Of a DNA stretch of 64,000 nt, positions 42,715 through 51,036 are shown piece after piece. The stretch's first letter is position 1, and the number at the start of each line of letters is the position of its first letter. Made by a program: the position numbers and the translations under genes. This stretch comes from CAZYFH01 sp965249175 (GTDB taxonomy: Bacteria > Acidobacteriota > Vicinamibacteria > Vicinamibacterales > UBA8438): positions 3,596,001-3,660,000 of the forward strand of contig OZ252227.1 in NCBI GenBank assembly GCA_965249175.1, given 5' to 3'. The notes beneath the pieces are model-generated. The model saw only the letters and a program-made list of their open reading frames with translations. It was not told the origin of the DNA and did no database searches.

Positions 42715-43845
42715 TTACCCTTCGACGTCGACCGCAAGCGCTTCCAGCTCGCGTACGATGGTTTCCACTTTGTCGGGGGGCAACTGGTGCTTTGCCGCCA
42801 CCGCCTCCACGTGCTCGAGCTTGATGCGGTGCGGCGCTGACGCCGCGCCGGTGGGCCCGAAGTCGTCGTCCCGCACACGCAGCGACACCACGTCCCACCG
42901 GCTGTAGTGCCCCATGCAATCGAAGACGTTCTTGGCCACGATGCGGTCCTTGGGATCGAGCTCGGCGACGACGAGCGCCTCGCGATGGAACACCGGCTCC
43001 GTGACATAGGCGCCGAACGGATTGGCAATGGCACTCCCACCCATTGCCCACTTCCAGGACGCGGTCTCTTTGTACGGAAACGCGTCGGGCACCGCATCCT
43101 CCGGGAGGAACATCGACGCGCTCACGACAAAGGTCTGCGTCTCGAACGCGTACTCACGTATCGCCGAGTCCTGATCGGAGAGATGGAGCGGCCGGACGTC
43201 TCCCGTCATGTCCCGCACGGCGTTGCCCTTGCCGCCGTAGCTCCACCACCCGGGCCAGCACGCGGCGTGGATCTCTTCGCCCTTCATGGCCATCGCGGCC
43301 TTCAGGAGCGTCATATGATTCTCGAAGCAGACGAGCCCACCCAGCTTGCCGAGTGGCGTGTCAAAGACCTGGAGATCCGAGGCGTCGCCACGCCCCCAGA
43401 AGAACCGTTCCTGATGCGTCGGCATGAGCTTCCGGTGCCGGCCCAGGAGCGTCCCGTCGCGATCGATGAACAGCATGGTGTTGTACAGCGTCGCCGAGCC
43501 GTCGCGATCGTCCTGCTCGTTCACTCCAACCACGGCGACCACGCCGGCGCTGGCGCACGCCTTCGACAGCACGTCGGTCTCGGGCCCCGGAATGCGCACC
43601 GACTGGTCGTAGAACGCGACGACCGTGTCCTTCCAGTGCGCGGCGCTCTCCGGGTTCGTGTAGCCGAAGTTGTTGCGCCAATACGGATACGTCGGAATGC
43701 CGGTCTCAGGGGTCACGACGAGATCGACGCCCTGCCGGCCCGCGTCGTGGAGGCACTCGGCGTATTTTTCGATGCTCTCCTTCTTCTTCATGAACACCGG
43801 GCTAATTTGGGCGGCCGCCGCGATGAAGGGTTGGTCCAGGCGCAT
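42715..43845 (-). CDS. Nitrilase / carbon-nitrogen hydrolase
   Basis: 376 residues, cytoplasmic. Catalytic triad of the nitrilase superfamily: E47 (VVTPETGIPTYPYW), K139 (GRHRKLMPTHQERFFW), C173 (GGLVCFENHMTLLK). The HRKLMPTHxERxxWGxGD block and length are those of true nitrilases/arylacetonitrilases rather than amidases; the C-terminal part RWDVVSLRVRDDD is also usual. CF-EN replaces the common CWEN. Converts nitriles to carboxylic acids plus ammonia, or forms amides. Start ATG 43845; gap of 8 bases from the MBL gene stop at 43854. Confidence 0.9.
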   Translation of the reverse strand: MRLDQPFIAAAAQISPVFMKKKESIEKYAECLHDAGRQGVDLVVTPETGIPTYPYWRNNFGYTNPESAAHWKDTVVAFYDQSVRIPGPETDVLSKACASAGVVAVVGVNEQDDRDGSATLYNTMLFIDRDGTLLGRHRKLMPTHQERFFWGRGDASDLQVFDTPLGKLGGLVCFENHMTLLKAAMAMKGEEIHAACWPGWWSYGGKGNAVRDMTGDVRPLHLSDQDSAIREYAFETQTFVVSASMFLPEDAVPDAFPYKETASWKWAMGGSAIANPFGAYVTEPVFHREALVVAELDPKDRIVAKNVFDCMGHYSRWDVVSLRVRDDDFGPTGAASAPHRIKLEHVEAVAAKHQLPPDKVETIVRELEALAVDVEG

Positions 43846-43853
43846 GTCGGAGG

Positions 43854-44921
43854 CTACTTCGACTGATAGGTGCGGCTGACGCCGGTCCGGCCGTTCGTCA
43901 TCGTCCAGCTCCGCCCGTCCGGCTGCACCGTCGCCTTGATCCAGTGCCCGGCGCAGTCGTCCTCCTCGGTCAGGTTGGCGATGAGCGGCTCGTCCGTGTT
44001 GTATGCCGCATCGTCGGCGAGCGCGCGATGCGCCTGCCAGACATCCTCGATGCTGGCGATGCTCTGCGCGACAACTAGCGAATCGGGTGTCCCGCCTTTG
44101 CGCGGGCCGTTGTTGATGACGACGACGGTCGGGTCGAGCGCGGCCGTGAGCTCGGGCCGGATGGCGCCGTAGCCACCATGATGGGGGACTTGATAGACGT
44201 CGACGACACCGAGTCGGTTTTCAGGGCAGGCCAACGCATACTCGCGGTCGGGCGTCAGATCGCCGAGGTTCAGAAACTGAAAGGCGCCAAGCGAGAGCAG
44301 ATATCCGAGGCTATGGCCGTTCTCCCCCTGGTCGGCCGTCGGTGCCTCCGCGTCGGCGCAGAGACCGTTGGGCGGCCGCGGCTCCAGCGAGTCGACGAGC
44401 GCGCGGTGCGAGGCAACGATCGAAAACTCGATGCGTCGGAGCGGCAGCTTGTCGCCCGGTGTCACCGACCGTCTGCGGTCGACGGCGAGACCGACGTACT
44501 CATTCCAGAGCGCATCGCCCCGCTCGCTTCCCCGCTCGACGCTGTCGCCGTGGTCGATGATCTGGCCGACGGGAACGCGGTCGACCAGCGCAGCCAGTCC
44601 CCCGACGTGGTCGCCATGGAAATGCGAGAAGAGCAGGTAATCGATCTCGGTGATGCCCGCGTCGCTCATCGCCGCCTGGATGCGCTGGGCGTCACGCGCG
44701 TCGGGCCGGGACCACCCGGTATCCATCAGCACCGACTCGCGCTCGGGCGTCACCACCAGGGTGGCGGCGCCGCCCTCCACATCGATCCAGTAGATGTCGA
44801 GTGTGTCCGGCGCTTGCGTGTGCACGCCTGCCGGCACGGTCACGAGCACGAGCGCGGCAAGTCCGCACACGACGATGCGTCGCGTGACCGCCAGGAACGT
44901 CGTCATCGTCGTCTGCGTCAT
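43854..44921 (-). CDS. Secreted metallo-beta-lactamase-fold hydrolase (ComEC C-terminal-like)
   Basis: 355 residues; signal peptide (VVCGLAALVLVTVPAGVHTQ). MBL fold as in ComEC-like hydrolases: DIYWIDVEGGAATLVVTPERESVLMDTG, metal motif HFHGDHVGG, ENGHSLGYLLSLGAFQFLNLGDL, QVPHHGGYGA. Two-metal phosphodiesterase/hydrolase of periplasm; substrate unknown. The N-terminus MTQTTMTTF again has repeated ATGAC codons, start 44921 with no clear ribosome site (ATG 44906 is an alternative). Followed by the nitrilase gene 8 bases downstream. Confidence 0.85.
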   Translation of the reverse strand: MTQTTMTTFLAVTRRIVVCGLAALVLVTVPAGVHTQAPDTLDIYWIDVEGGAATLVVTPERESVLMDTGWSRPDARDAQRIQAAMSDAGITEIDYLLFSHFHGDHVGGLAALVDRVPVGQIIDHGDSVERGSERGDALWNEYVGLAVDRRRSVTPGDKLPLRRIEFSIVASHRALVDSLEPRPPNGLCADAEAPTADQGENGHSLGYLLSLGAFQFLNLGDLTPDREYALACPENRLGVVDVYQVPHHGGYGAIRPELTAALDPTVVVINNGPRKGGTPDSLVVAQSIASIEDVWQAHRALADDAAYNTDEPLIANLTEEDDCAGHWIKATVQPDGRSWTMTNGRTGVSRTYQSK

Positions 44922-45043
44922 GGTTCAGGTCACTCCCGGCCGCTGTGAGAACCTCCGGAGAGGCCGTCAGGCAGGCAGTCGACCGATTCCTGCCAGCCCC
45001 ACATCGCGGCACATACGTGAGATGGTCTCATAAGACAGGTTGT

Positions 45044-45081
45044 TGGTCGCTACCCGGAGACACGCAGTGGTCGCTACCCGG
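45044..45081. repeat. Direct repeat of 14 bases
   Basis: TGGTCGCTACCCGG at 45044-45057 and 45068-45081, spaced 24 bases, in the gap after the aldo/keto reductase gene and overlapping its stop codon. No function assigned. Confidence 0.6.
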
Positions 45082-45943
45082 CCGAGACCCTGGTGTCTAC
45101 GTCCTTTCCGTCGCCTGCCTCCGCGAACCGCGGCTTGTGGCGGCCGTAGATGTGGTCGCCGATCCGTTGCATCCGCTCGATCTCGTCTGGCGGCAGCGGG
45201 CCCCGCTCGAGCGCGCGCAGCGCTTCCTGCATCTGGACCCGATCCGACGGACCGCAGAGCACCATGTCGACGGCGGGCTGGCTGAGGACAAATCGATAAC
45301 AATCGCCGGCGGTTGGCGGGGTCTCGCCGGCGGGCATCTTGCGCGAGTCGAGGAGATGGCCCCAGCGGGTCGCGGTGTACGCAATCAAGCCTGGACGCGG
45401 GTCGACAGGCATGAAGGGGAAGACATCCCGCTCCGCGCCGCGGTGGACCGCGTTGTAGCGCAGCATGAAGATGTCGTACGCGCTCTCCCCTTTTCGGTAC
45501 TCGTCGAACAGCGACTGCAGCAACGGTCGGTTGTGCGTGCTGAGCGCCAGGAAGCGGACCTTGCCCTGTTCGCGAAGCCGTTCGAACGCGTCGACATACG
45601 CCCGGTCGGGACGCTCGTTTCGCATGCCGAGGAGCAACACGTCGAAGTAGTCGATGCCCGCGCGCCGCAACGCCACCTCGACCGACAACCCAATGAGCCC
45701 AGGCATCCTGGAGTAGGACTGCACCGTGAGGACGACGTCCTCACGGCGGCGCCGAGCGACGTTCCGCATCGCCCGCCCGAAGGCTGAGCGCCGGACGGTG
45801 CCCCAATAGAGGTAGTTGACACCCTGCTCGACCGCCTCCTCGATGACGCGTGCCGGCGCCCCGAAGCTTGAGCCGAGCCCAAGTCGGCTGACCGTGAGCC
45901 CGGTCTGCCCGAGCGGGACTCTCTGGGTGTAGTCGGCCGTCAT
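45074..45943 (-). CDS. Aldo/keto reductase-fold protein with altered catalytic residues
   Basis: About 289 residues with the AKR barrel: VPLGQTGLTVSRLGLGSSFG, VEVALRRAGIDYFDVLLLG, FERLREQGKVRFLALSTHNRPLL, IFMLRYNAVHRGAE, FVLSQPAVDMVLCGPSDRVQMQEALRAL. In normal AKRs the tetrad is D, Y, K, H. Here the segment NYLYWGTVRRSAFG stands where DTAxxYG is expected and VLTVQSYSR where the T-K motif is expected, so Asp and Lys seem to be lost while His (STH) remains. Start ATG 45943 (ATG 45955 also possible). Ends at the direct repeat. Catalysis as a reductase is doubtful; could be a binding or lyase variant. Confidence 0.75.
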   Translation of the reverse strand: MTADYTQRVPLGQTGLTVSRLGLGSSFGAPARVIEEAVEQGVNYLYWGTVRRSAFGRAMRNVARRRREDVVLTVQSYSRMPGLIGLSVEVALRRAGIDYFDVLLLGMRNERPDRAYVDAFERLREQGKVRFLALSTHNRPLLQSLFDEYRKGESAYDIFMLRYNAVHRGAERDVFPFMPVDPRPGLIAYTATRWGHLLDSRKMPAGETPPTAGDCYRFVLSQPAVDMVLCGPSDRVQMQEALRALERGPLPPDEIERMQRIGDHIYGRHKPRFAEAGDGKDVDTRVSAG

Positions 45944-46051
45944 CGGAGGGATCATACCGGCAGACACGATGGCACATGGCGAGGATCACCCCCAACCTCG
46001 GACGCCGTCGTCAGCGCCGCGAGCCGGATGGCTGGACTTGAAGGTGGCCCA

Positions 46052-46089
46052 CTAATTCGATACGCTTCGAATTAGATGTATATCGAATA
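46052..46089. promoter_or_regulatory. Palindromic operator of the ArsR-type regulator gene
   Basis: Perfect 9-bp inverted repeat CTAATTCGA-N6-TCGAATTAG (46052-46060, 46067-46075), and an overlapping second one ATTCGATA (46055-46062) with TATCGAAT (46082-46089). It ends 10 bases before the GTG start. Size and AT-rich symmetric form are typical of ArsR-family autoregulatory sites. Confidence 0.75.
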
Positions 46090-46098
46090 AGGAGCGCC

Positions 46099-46701
46099 GT
46101 GTCAGACGAACGATTCGACGAATTGCTCGACGCCTTCAGGGACCTCACTGACGAAAGCCGCCTCAAGATTGTGGGGTTGCTGACGCAGCGAGAGCACAGT
46201 GTGAAGGAGCTGTCGGCACTGATCGGCCTGACGGAACCGACCGTCTCGCATCACCTCGCGCGGCTGTCCACACATGGACTGGTATCGATGCGGCCGGACG
46301 GAACCACGCATCTCTACAGCTTCAATCGCACCGTGCTCCAGCGATTCCGGAAAGATCTGTTCTCCACGGAGCACGTCAACTCGCTCGTGGATGGCGTGAA
46401 CAAGGACGCGTACGAGCGGAAGGTGTTTCGAACCTACGTGGACGGAGAGAGAATCACGCAGGTGCCGACCGTGCGCAGGAAGAGGGACATTCTCCTGCGT
46501 TGGCTTGCGGAGGATTTCAACGAGGGGATCCAGTACACGGAGAAGCACGTGAACGCCATCATCAAGAAACGCCATGCCGATACGGCCTTCCTCCGGCGCG
46601 AAATGATCGGGCTGAAGCTCCTCCATCGCGAACGCGACGGCGGCATCTACTGGAAGGCGGGGAATCGGCGAGATCAGTCGAGGCAGAACGTCCGCTCGTA
46701 G
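46099..46701 (+). CDS. ArsR-family HTH regulator with C-terminal DUF2087 domain
   Basis: 200 residues. Winged helix (about 10-85): LTDESRLKIVGLLTQREHSVKELSALIGLTEPTVSHHLARLSTHGLVSMRPDG. The C-terminal part (about 115-190: VPTVRRKRDILLRWLAEDFNEGIQYTEKHVN, HADTAFLRREMIGLKLLHRERDGGIYWK) is DUF2087, common in Bacillus/Acidobacteria regulators but of unknown ligand. No typical ArsR Cys metal motif. GTG 46099 with GGAG upstream; immediately preceded by a strong palindrome, so autoregulation is likely. Its 3' end overlaps trmB by 28 bases (convergent). Confidence 0.88.
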   Translation: MSDERFDELLDAFRDLTDESRLKIVGLLTQREHSVKELSALIGLTEPTVSHHLARLSTHGLVSMRPDGTTHLYSFNRTVLQRFRKDLFSTEHVNSLVDGVNKDAYERKVFRTYVDGERITQVPTVRRKRDILLRWLAEDFNEGIQYTEKHVNAIIKKRHADTAFLRREMIGLKLLHRERDGGIYWKAGNRRDQSRQNVRS

Positions 46702-47309
46702 ATCGTCCGACCCTCCCCCCTATACGTCCTCTCGAAGGTCGTGTGGACGACCGCCAGCATGTCGCGGTCGACCTCGAGACCATCGGCGCCCCCAAGGACC
46801 CGTCCGCCGGCGGCGCGCACGGCGCGCTCCGCGAAGTCGACCAGGTCCGCGTCATCGGTCTTCAGATGAACGGCCCCACCGGGGCGCAAGAGCCGCCGGT
46901 AGCGCTCGAGAAACGGGGGCGACGGCAGCCGGTGCTTGGCCTGCCGATTCTTCGGGAGGGGGTCCGGAAACGGGAGCCAAATCGCTCCGACCCGGCCGGC
47001 CGGGATGTGCTCTTCGAGATACTCGACCGGGGAGCGGAGAAAGAACGCATTGGTCAGGCCCTCGTCGAGCGCCCGGCTCGCACCCATCCACAGGCGGGAG
47101 CCGTTTCGATCCACACCGATCACTCCTCTGTTTGGCCGACTCCGAGCCAGCGCGAGGGTGTACTCGCCACGGCCGCATCCCAACTCGAGCACAGCTGTCT
47201 CCGCGGGACCAAAGGCCGTGTTGAACCAGTCAGGCACGCAGCGTCGCCCGTCGATGACGTTCGCCATCGTGTCGAGCGCCGCAAAACGGCGGAGTTTCGT
47301 TCGAGCCAT
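46674..47309 (-). CDS. trmB: tRNA (guanine-N7)-methyltransferase
   Basis: 211 residues. SAM motif VLELGCGRGEYTLALA, then VIGVDRNGSRLW, the TrmB signature IWLPFPDPLPKNRQAKHRL (DP-W-KxRHxKRR in the family; here with a PLPKN variant), and LLRPGGAVHLKTDDADLVDFA. Methylates G46 in the variable loop of tRNAs. ATG 47309; the gene stops inside the convergent regulator's 3' end and is 14 bases from the AlkZ-like gene stop. Confidence 0.88.
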   Translation of the reverse strand: MARTKLRRFAALDTMANVIDGRRCVPDWFNTAFGPAETAVLELGCGRGEYTLALARSRPNRGVIGVDRNGSRLWMGASRALDEGLTNAFFLRSPVEYLEEHIPAGRVGAIWLPFPDPLPKNRQAKHRLPSPPFLERYRRLLRPGGAVHLKTDDADLVDFAERAVRAAGGRVLGGADGLEVDRDMLAVVHTTFERTYRGEGRTIYERTFCLD

Positions 47310-47323
47310 CGCTCAACAACCGA

Positions 47324-48157
47324 TCATTGATCTGGCGCCGGCCACGCGTCGTCGTCGGCCAGCTGATACACGCCCGAGGCTGGCGTGGTCGCGAAGCCCT
47401 CGGCCACGAGACCTCGGTTGCCACGCCCGGCCTCCGGTCGTGACAGACCGCTCACACGCGCCAACTCACCGGGCACCGTCATCCCGGCCCCGACCAGGAA
47501 GCTGCGCGCGATCTCCCTGAGCGCGGTGTCACGACTGACCCGCCGAGTCAGCAGTTTCGGAAACCGTCCAACGCCAAGCGTCCAGAGGTAGGTAAACCTC
47601 GGCTGATAGACGACCTGGCTCGGCACGACAATCATGGCGGCCTGGAGCTCATCCACTGCCCTGGTGAACGCCTTGCGGTCCTTCACCCCCGAATCATCAC
47701 GCAAGTCCGACGTGCCCATCTCCCACTCACGCCGGAGCACCCGCAAGACCGCGCGGGCGTTCGCGCTCAATCGCTCTGGCTCCTCGGCCTTGCGCACGCC
47801 CCAGACCGCCTTGAAGTATGGAACCATCCGCGGGGCGACGAACGTGGCCTTCCCACGCGCGAGCTTCGCATAGTAGACCTTGCCCCGCTGCACCAGCTCA
47901 TCCTTCAACCTCCAGGTGAGCGAGGCCTCCGGGTCCTTCTGCACGTGCCGGGGCATGACGGCGTCTCGGCGCCCACAGACCGCCACGTATAGTGACGGCC
48001 CCGGTCGCCGTGCATCGGCGAGGCACGCGGCGAAGCCGGCCTGCTCGATGAAACGTTCCGCATCGAGGACCGTCTCGACCTGCAGGGTTCCCTCTCGGCG
48101 CCAGTGGACGTCGCGGTAGTCTTCGACCCAGGTTGGAATCTGTCGCCGGGGTGTCAT
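47324..48157 (-). CDS. AlkZ/YcaQ-related winged-helix protein
   Basis: 277 residues from ATG 48157. Segments TWVEDYRDVHWRREGTLQVETVLDAERFIEQAGFAACL, YYAKLARGKATFVAPRMVPYF and RLSANARAVLRVLRREWEMGTSDLRDDSGVKDR resemble 'AlkZ-related' winged-helix DNA-binding proteins; the AlkZ QxQ catalytic motif of true interstrand-crosslink glycosylases is not seen. May recognise damaged DNA or act as regulator. Longer in-frame extension upstream lacks a domain. The gap upstream 48158-48281 holds no gene. Confidence 0.6.
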   Translation of the reverse strand: MTPRRQIPTWVEDYRDVHWRREGTLQVETVLDAERFIEQAGFAACLADARRPGPSLYVAVCGRRDAVMPRHVQKDPEASLTWRLKDELVQRGKVYYAKLARGKATFVAPRMVPYFKAVWGVRKAEEPERLSANARAVLRVLRREWEMGTSDLRDDSGVKDRKAFTRAVDELQAAMIVVPSQVVYQPRFTYLWTLGVGRFPKLLTRRVSRDTALREIARSFLVGAGMTVPGELARVSGLSRPEAGRGNRGLVAEGFATTPASGVYQLADDDAWPAPDQ

Positions 48158-48281
48158 CCGTGTTCGCGCCGTTGCTGAGGGTGAAGACGAGATTACTTTA
48201 ACCGGTACCTGACATCGGGCCGTACCACCGTTCGTCCCAAGGGCCGAGCGAGGGTGCATCACGCTTGCAGGTTGCCGGGGC

Positions 48282-49100
48282 TTAGTACAGCACCGCGTCG
48301 GCGCTCCGCTCGGCGACCAGCTCTTCGAACCGCGCGACCACGAGGTCCCGCCGCTCCATCAGCCCCTTGATCTCCGACTTGGTCAGGTGACGCCCGACCG
48401 CGGCCTTGACTTCGTCCTTGTCGAGCGACTGGAGGCGCTCGAGGAGATCTCGATCGCACTTCACCAGCGTGTTGACGTCGAGGAGGCGGCCCCATACGCG
48501 GAACGCCCGCGTGAAGTCGATCATCCACACCCTCCAATCGGGCCCGTAGAGGATGTTGTGCTGATTCCGGTCGGTGTCGTGAACAAGCTGGCCGAACACG
48601 TGCATCCGACGCAGCTGCGCATCCCAGTCCGCGTAGTTCGGCGGCTTCACGCCGTTGCTGAGCCGGGTCCGCTCGTCCATGGCGACGTCGTCGACCCACC
48701 AGGTGAGGGCGCCCTTCTTCCCCTGCCACCGCCGCTCGACCGTGACCGGTATCATGTCGCCCAGCCCCAGCAGGCCGGCCAACTGATACGCGGCGATGTT
48801 GAAGTGATACGAGTCGGCGAACTGCAGCTCTACACGCCCCGGAAACCGCTGTACATCGCGCCGAATCTCGACCGGCTGGAACAGCGCGTCGTGGGTTATC
48901 TGTCCGTCACTCAGCGTGAGACGCCAGGGGCGGGTGGCACCCCCACCGACGCGAGTGCTGTCGACGATGTCCGCGTTCAGGAGAAACTCCTCCATCTCGG
49001 ACGCCGTGGGCGCCGGCGCCCCCTCGGCGACCGAGGGTGCCGCGAATGCGACGGCTAGCGTGACTGCCACTGCGAAACACCGAACGGCTTTCAAATCCAT
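48282..49100 (-). CDS. Secreted HipA/FAM20C/PI-kinase-fold protein
   Basis: 272 residues; signal peptide (LAVAFAAPSVAEG). The mature protein shows a kinase-like plan: GGGATRPWRLTLSDGQITHDALFQPVE (N-lobe, where Gln seems to replace the usual Lys), an alphaC-like AAYQLAGLLGLGDMIPVTVERRWQGKKG block, catalytic loop D175-x-D177-R-N-x-x-N182 (HDTDRNQHN) and metal-binding D195-F-T (MIDFTRAF). This order of motifs is that of HipA, FAM20C and type II PI4 kinases. Exported kinases of this fold are poorly known in bacteria. ATG 49100 has AGGAGGGG. Target unknown. Confidence 0.6.
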   Translation of the reverse strand: MDLKAVRCFAVAVTLAVAFAAPSVAEGAPAPTASEMEEFLLNADIVDSTRVGGGATRPWRLTLSDGQITHDALFQPVEIRRDVQRFPGRVELQFADSYHFNIAAYQLAGLLGLGDMIPVTVERRWQGKKGALTWWVDDVAMDERTRLSNGVKPPNYADWDAQLRRMHVFGQLVHDTDRNQHNILYGPDWRVWMIDFTRAFRVWGRLLDVNTLVKCDRDLLERLQSLDKDEVKAAVGRHLTKSEIKGLMERRDLVVARFEELVAERSADAVLY

Positions 49101-49244
49101 GACCCCTCCTCGGGAAAAGCGTGCGTTTCGTGCCCTACTCTCTTTGCGCGAGGAATGGAGCGAAAAGCGGCCACCGGGCCTCGCGAGACGGACGAGGCCG
49201 GCGAATGGACGGCGAATGTCGACGAGCGAGCCGGAACACGCGTC

Positions 49245-49751
49245 ATGACGCCCGAGCGCTGGCGCCGCGTGAAACCGCTGCTCGAGACGGCGCTCGACCT
49301 CGACCTGTCTGCGCGCTCCGACTACGTCGCCTCGGTTTCACGTGACGACGCCTCGGTCGGTAACGATTTGGCGGCCTTGCTGGACAGCGCCGATCGCGCA
49401 GGGTTTCTCGATGAATGGCGTGTCGGTCGTGTGCCGGTGACTCCCGCGACTGTCACCGTGACGAACGTCACCGCCACGGGGCAAGCCACCGAGGTGTGCC
49501 TCCCGGACCTCGCGCCCTATACGCGGCTGGCGGTGTCAACACGCCACCGGCGCTATGACATCGTGCTTGTCGCGCCGATGACTGGTGAGGTCGTCGTCAG
49601 CGGCGGGCAACGATTTCCTGAACCGGTGTCGGCGTTTATTCGGCAGGACACGATTCGTGTCGGCGGGAAGCTGGCGCTGCGGGTCGGGCCGAGGGTGATC
49701 TCGACGACCGGGATCACGCAGATCGAGATCCTTGGCGGATCCGATCCGTGA
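49245..49751 (+). CDS. Protein with kinase-leader-like N-terminus and unknown C-terminal domain
   Basis: 168 residues from ATG 49245. Residues 1-60 (MTPERWRRVKPLLETALDLDLSARSDYVASVSRDD...LAALLDSADRAGFLD) match the leader that precedes PknB-like kinase domains in many Acidobacteria, but no kinase follows; instead a beta-rich domain (VTVTNVTATGQATEVCLPDLAPYTRL, YDIVLVAPMTGEVVVSGGQRFPEP) ends the protein. The kinase domain may have been replaced or lost. It converges on a TIGR02999-like sigma factor, the usual partner of such leader-kinase genes. A longer upstream extension to 49155 is less likely. Function unknown. Confidence 0.55.
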   Translation: MTPERWRRVKPLLETALDLDLSARSDYVASVSRDDASVGNDLAALLDSADRAGFLDEWRVGRVPVTPATVTVTNVTATGQATEVCLPDLAPYTRLAVSTRHRRYDIVLVAPMTGEVVVSGGQRFPEPVSAFIRQDTIRVGGKLALRVGPRVISTTGITQIEILGGSDP

Positions 49752-49755
49752 CGCG

Positions 49756-50328
49756 CTACGCTGACTGGCTGAGCTCGCGACTGAGCCAGGCGCGTGCCGA
49801 GCTCCAGTCCCGCCGCACGGTGCGTGGCGAGACGTTCAGGACCTCGCTGATCTCCTCGTCCGTCAGCCCTCCGAACACCCGGAGCTCCACGAGCTGCCCC
49901 TGACGCGCGTCGAGCACGGTGAGACGACGCAGCGCGTCGTCCAGGTCGGTGATGTCGTGCGCTGGCTGGCTCGGCTCTAGCGGCAGCGCGTCGAGCGACA
50001 GCGGCGCCACCCCCGCGCCACGCTTGTCCGTCTTCCGTGCCCGGGCCTCATCGACCAGGATTCGACGCATGACCTGCGCCGCGATCGCGAAGAAATGCGA
50101 ACGGCTCTGCCATCGCGTACGGGTCTGCTGCACGAGCCGGACATACGCCTCGTTGACCAGCTCGGTGGTCTGGATCGGTCGACCCGGACGCTCCCGGCGC
50201 AGCGCTGCGTGGGCCACGCCCCGGATCTCCCCGTAGACGAGCGGGACCAGATCGTTCAGTGCCTGCTCATCGCCGGCCGCCCAGGCCTGCAGCAGGCGCG
50301 TGACATCTTTCGAAGGCGTGTTCGTCAT
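49756..50328 (-). CDS. ECF-type RNA polymerase sigma factor (TIGR02999 group)
   Basis: 190 residues. Region 2: DLVPLVYGEIRGVAHAALRRERPGRPIQTTELVNEAYVRLV, then SRSHFFAIAAQVMRRILVDEARARKTDKRG; region 4: LRRLTVLDARQGQLVELRVFGGLTDEEISEVLNVSPRTVRRDWSSARAWLSREL (quoted pieces are shown in part). These are the hallmarks of the ECF41-unrelated 'TIGR02999' sigma factors typical for Acidobacteria and Planctomycetes, usually linked with Ser/Thr kinases. No anti-sigma gene adjacent. ATG 50328; 75 bases from the SRPBCC gene upstream. Confidence 0.9.
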   Translation of the reverse strand: MTNTPSKDVTRLLQAWAAGDEQALNDLVPLVYGEIRGVAHAALRRERPGRPIQTTELVNEAYVRLVQQTRTRWQSRSHFFAIAAQVMRRILVDEARARKTDKRGAGVAPLSLDALPLEPSQPAHDITDLDDALRRLTVLDARQGQLVELRVFGGLTDEEISEVLNVSPRTVRRDWSSARAWLSRELSQSA

Positions 50329-50403
50329 TGGCCGATGCGCACCCGCCCTCGGTCGTGGCAGAGGCTTGTCCCCAGGTCAGCAGGGTCGGACTCGAGGTCG
50401 ACG

Positions 50404-51018
50404 TCAGGCTTCGCAGAGCGACTTCAATCGGGTGAGCGCCTCGGCCCAGGCGTTACGCAGGCCATCGGACTCGGGCCGCGTCTGGATACGGGAGGTCATG
50501 ACGTTCATGAGGCACTTGCCCTTGCTGGCCTGGAACTGCACGTCTACTCGCATCGGTGCCGTGCAGCCCTTGTGCTCCCACGTAAACCGCAGGTCCTTGT
50601 TCGGACGAATGCGTATGAACGTGCCCTTCGAACCGGCCTTGCATGAGATCGCGCCGCCTTCTTCGAGGGCCTGCGTCCCCGCGTCGCCAAACATCTCTGC
50701 GAACTGCTTCGGTTCGGTCCACGTCTTGTAGACCTTGTCGACACGAGCGTTGATGGTCTTGGTGGCGCAGATGCTATAGCCCTCGGCTTGCCCATCCTTT
50801 TTCTTGACGCTGTGGCTCGCCTCGTACTCGACGTAGATCGTCGTCGGCCACCACGGATCGGCCGTGTGAGCGTAGATGTGCTGCGTGCACGTCCGACGGC
50901 CCTGCTTGAGCCCGTCCATCTTGTTCAGCTCGGTGAACCACTGCTTGAGCGTCTTGCCGGTCGCCTTCTTGCAAGCAGCGTCGGTCACGGGAAAGTCCGA
51001 CCTGTTTGTTACTTTCAC
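50404..51018 (-). CDS. SRPBCC/AHSA1-fold protein with DUF4287-like N-terminus
   Basis: 204 residues. N-terminal helix unit (DAACKKATGKTLKQWFTELNKMDGLKQGRR, resembling DUF4287) followed by the SRPBCC domain (SICATKTINARVDKVYKTWTEPKQFAEMFGD ... FTWEHKGCTAPMRVDVQFQASKGKCLMNVMTSRI). Lipid/hydrophobic ligand-binding fold, cytoplasmic, in a form often fused to DUF4287 in soil bacteria. Lies between the sigma factor and a secreted protein; no clear operon (18 bases from the end of the next gene at 51037). Confidence 0.75.
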   Translation of the reverse strand: MKVTNRSDFPVTDAACKKATGKTLKQWFTELNKMDGLKQGRRTCTQHIYAHTADPWWPTTIYVEYEASHSVKKKDGQAEGYSICATKTINARVDKVYKTWTEPKQFAEMFGDAGTQALEEGGAISCKAGSKGTFIRIRPNKDLRFTWEHKGCTAPMRVDVQFQASKGKCLMNVMTSRIQTRPESDGLRNAWAEALTRLKSLCEA

Positions 51019-51036
51019 GCTTTCATTCCGCGGTGA

